From Gammaproteobacteria bacterium (GTDB lineage Bacteria > Pseudomonadota > Gammaproteobacteria > UBA5335 > SLRW01): a stretch of 6,711 nucleotides of DNA. Positions 6,057-6,711 of the stretch are shown one piece after another. The stretch lies in contig SLLK01000280.1 in assembly GCA_007134115.1 (NCBI GenBank), positions 1 to 6,711 on the forward strand, written 5' to 3'. Position 1 is the stretch's first letter, and each line of letters begins with the position of its first letter. The notes beneath the pieces were generated by a model. It was not told the origin of the DNA, did not search any database, and saw only the letters and a program-made list of their open reading frames with translations. A program made the translations under genes and the position numbers.

Positions 6057-6085
6057 ACCGTACCATGATCGCCGCAGGCCGCCAA
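6057..6085 (-). promoter_or_regulatory. Candidate sigma70 promoter for nadK
   Basis: On the minus strand, TTGGCG (plus coordinates 6080-6085) and TACGGT (6057-6062) are separated by 17 bp. The first keeps four of six -35 bases and the second keeps the most conserved T, A and final T of a -10. The -10 lies 27 bp upstream of the nadK ATG. Weak by inspection. Confidence 0.3.
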
Positions 6086-6131
6086 GCATGCCCGACATCC
6101 CAGCCACGCCTTGGTGTGACCCGCAGCTTGT

Positions 6132-6158
6132 TTGGCACTCCGGGCCCGAGAGTGCTAA
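6132..6158 (+). promoter_or_regulatory. CIRCE operator (HrcA binding site) upstream of hrcA
   Basis: TTGGCACTC-N9-GAGTGCTAA matches the CIRCE consensus TTAGCACTC-N9-GAGTGCTAA with one change, at the third base of the left arm. In the known system HrcA dimers bind this inverted repeat and repress hrcA and chaperone genes until heat or unfolded protein titrates GroEL away. It ends 44 bases before the hrcA ATG, so HrcA very likely represses its own gene. The nine-base spacer contains the palindrome CGGGCCCG, which would extend the hairpin in DNA or RNA. Confidence 0.95.
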
Positions 6159-6159
6159 T
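6132..6159 (+). promoter_or_regulatory. Candidate hrcA promoter inside the CIRCE element
   Basis: TTGGCA (6132-6137) matches the -35 consensus at five of six bases, and GCTAAT (6154-6159) matches -10 at four of six, with a 16-bp spacer. Both lie in the CIRCE arms, so bound HrcA would block RNA polymerase directly. I did not find a convincing heat-shock sigma32 pair in the divergent region. Confidence 0.45.
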
Positions 6160-6202
6160 CTTTGGCTCCTGCAGAAACTGAAGTCCCCGACGGGTGATAA
6201 AG

Positions 6203-6711
6203 ATGACCGTGAGTGATCTGGATCCACCTCTGGACGAGCGTTCCCGCCTTCTACTCAAGTCGCTGGTGGAGCGGTTTATCCGCGATGGAGAGCCGGTGGG
6301 TTCGCGTACCCTGTCGCGCGATTCGGGCATGGACCTGAGTCCGGCCACGGTGCGCAACGTGATGGCTGATCTTGAGGAAATGGGCCTGCTGGAATCTCCC
6401 CACACGTCTTCGGGCCGCGTGCCCACGGCCAGGGGCTATCGGTTTTTTGTCGACACCCTGCTGCATGTGCAACCGCTGGGTGAGGCCGAGATCAGTCGCC
6501 TGCGGCACAGCCTGTCGGTGGGTCGGGAGTTCAATCCCCAGTCGCTGGTGAGTACGGCATCGAATCTGCTGTCCGGGGTGACCAGTCTGGCCGGCATCGT
6601 CATGCTGCCGCGACGCGATCAATCGGAGATCCGGCACATCGAGTTCCTGCCGCTGTCGGCACGTCGGGTGCTCGCCATTCTTGTGTTTGCGGATAACGAA
6701 GTACAGAACCG
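6203..6711 (+). CDS. hrcA: HrcA, heat-inducible transcription repressor (3' truncated by window)
   Basis: The first 169 codons of an open frame that runs off the right edge; HrcA proteins are usually about 340-350 residues, so roughly half is present. The N-terminal winged helix-turn-helix is clear: RLLLKSLVERFIRDGEPVGS (15-34), LSPATVRNVMADLEEMGLLE (45-64) and the family signature SSGRVPTARGYRFFVD (69-84). The following part, including NLLSGVTSLAGIVMLP (121-136), is the beginning of the GAF-like dimerisation domain. HrcA is the repressor of class I heat-shock genes and needs GroEL for activity. The start is ATG 6203; GTG 6209 is an alternative two codons later. The ribosome site is weak (GACGGG at 6189-6194). 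grpE and dnaK are commonly next, beyond this window. Confidence 0.96.
   Translation, partial: MTVSDLDPPLDERSRLLLKSLVERFIRDGEPVGSRTLSRDSGMDLSPATVRNVMADLEEMGLLESPHTSSGRVPTARGYRFFVDTLLHVQPLGEAEISRLRHSLSVGREFNPQSLVSTASNLLSGVTSLAGIVMLPRRDQSEIRHIEFLPLSARRVLAILVFADNEVQN

Overview
The window reads as core chromosome of a gammaproteobacterium, and I infer a lineage near the Chromatiales/Ectothiorhodospiraceae. The gene order ratA-rnfH, bamE, fur, recN, nadK, hrcA is a conserved gammaproteobacterial neighbourhood. An HrcA repressor with a CIRCE operator points away from enteric bacteria, which lack HrcA. All genes are intact except hrcA, which is cut by the right edge.

Layout. From 93 to 2184 three genes run rightward and are tightly packed: a sodium-dependent NSS-family transporter, ratA (START/Coq10 fold) and rnfH/ratB (ubiquitin-like fold). 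bamE (2201-2530, minus strand) converges on rnfH and diverges from fur (2621-3034, plus strand). The stretch 3035-3446 has no credible gene. It holds a compact nested inverted-repeat element: 22-bp perfect terminal inverted repeats enclosing a second, 34-bp imperfect inverted repeat made of 11-bp periodic units. It looks like a non-autonomous (MITE-like) or intergenic repeat element and is the least explained part of the window. Next come recN (3447-5111) and nadK (5139-6029), both on the minus strand and probably one transcript nadK-recN. A 173-bp divergent region carries a near-consensus CIRCE operator (6132-6158) before hrcA (6203 to the right edge).

Functions. BamE is an outer-membrane assembly lipoprotein, Fur the ferric uptake regulator, RecN an SMC-like DNA-repair ATPase, NadK makes NADP from NAD, and HrcA represses class I heat-shock genes. 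Conserved proximity explains the grouping better than a shared pathway. Clear regulatory logic is seen only at hrcA, where the operator overlaps a sigma70-like promoter and implies autoregulation of hrcA and of any grpE/dnaK genes beyond the edge.

I see no CRISPR array, tRNA, rRNA, defence system or integrase. The undescribed candidate is the 384-bp element between fur and recN.
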